Shown here in pieces: positions 63,828 through 64,000 of a stretch of DNA of 64,000 nt (position 1 is the stretch's first letter; each line of letters opens with the position of its first letter). A program made the translations under genes and the position numbers. The stretch is from Bifidobacterium scardovii JCM 12489 = DSM 13734. GTDB taxonomy: Bacteria; Actinomycetota; Actinomycetes; Actinomycetales; Bifidobacteriaceae. The notes under the pieces are model-generated. The model saw nothing but the letters and a program-made list of their open reading frames with translations. It ran no database searches and had not been told where the DNA came from. The stretch is taken from contig NZ_AP012331.1 in the NCBI RefSeq assembly GCF_001042635.1, positions 806,001 through 870,000 on the forward strand, in the 5' to 3' direction.

Positions 63828-64000
63828 TCAGGCGGCGAGCCTGACACCGGCGGGGGCGGCGGCCTTGATCGGGGCGCCGGCGGCGTCCATCGCGGCGATC
63901 GCGGCGGGGACGGAATCGGAACCGGTGGCTACGGCCAGCAGACCGCGTTCACCCATGTACATGGCGAGCAGCTCGGTCACCTTCTCGATATCGTCGGCGT
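63828..64000 (-). CDS. 3' end of an unidentified gene upstream of phnX
   Basis: The last 57 or so residues of a minus-strand gene that begins outside the window. The visible end reads VTELLAMYMGERGLLAVATG, then an Ala-rich tail closing with GVRLAA. It is the likely upstream partner of phnX, but the family cannot be named from this part. Confidence 0.6.
   Translation of the reverse strand, partial: ADDIEKVTELLAMYMGERGLLAVATGSDSVPAAIAAMDAAGAPIKAAAPAGVRLAA

Overview
The window is a GC-rich, densely coded bacterial chromosome segment, most likely from the genus Bifidobacterium. This is an inference from memory of gene content and order, not a database match. The clues are two GH42 beta-galactosidases with dedicated transporters and LacI/AraC regulators, sortase-type pilin genes, a cystathionine beta-synthase/gamma-synthase - recQ - luxS block, and intergenic GC-rich palindromes of the type common in this genus. 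No rRNA, tRNA, CRISPR array, prophage or complete insertion sequence was recognised.

Layout. 1-3.6 kb: end of a polar amino-acid ABC transporter (permease, ATPase), then glmS and a broken RluA-type pseudouridine synthase carrying a 30-bp coding minisatellite. 4.6-14.2 kb: galactoside locus 1, with a LacI regulator, two sugar permeases, a 63-bp repeat array, a GH42 beta-galactosidase and two tandem paralogous solute-binding lipoproteins. Four matching LacI-type operators tie it together. 14.2-19.2 kb: galactoside locus 2, with an AraC regulator, a POT-family transporter broken by one extra G, and a second GH42 enzyme. 19.6-26 kb: coaX, then a complete dipeptide/oligopeptide ABC operon with three ATGA overlaps. 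26-31 kb: a YtrA-type regulator with an ABC exporter, a 2-hydroxyacid dehydrogenase, a small HTH/membrane-protein unit and an ATPase. 32-38 kb: an accessory stretch that looks AT-richer in part. It holds an ADP-ribosylglycohydrolase, a PTS EIIBC and its GntR regulator, an acetyltransferase with an in-frame stop, and a PadR/HAAS membrane-protein pair. 38-44.5 kb: a degenerate 52-bp repeat array, then sulfur-amino-acid genes, recQ and luxS. 44.8-48.5 kb: acetyltransferase, APC permease and alanine racemase. 48.9-53.4 kb: two LPxTG pilus genes with no sortase in view. 53.7-64 kb: orphan HTH protein, dgt, nucleoside hydrolase, dnaG, an LtaS-like sulfatase-fold enzyme, a DUF2975/HTH pair, phnX and a truncated gene.

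How it works together. Much of the segment serves carbohydrate and peptide acquisition under local one-component regulators (LacI, AraC, GntR, YtrA, PadR, Xre). Candidate operators are visible beside several of them.

The most unusual material is non-coding. It includes the 63-bp array between a permease gene and its beta-galactosidase gene, whose predicted stems covary; a similar degenerate array at 38.3-38.7 kb; three copies of a ~105-bp element with shared terminal inverted repeats; and a family of MITE-like GC palindromes used between genes. Three genes (pseudouridine synthase, POT transporter, acetyltransferase) are interrupted by small lesions.
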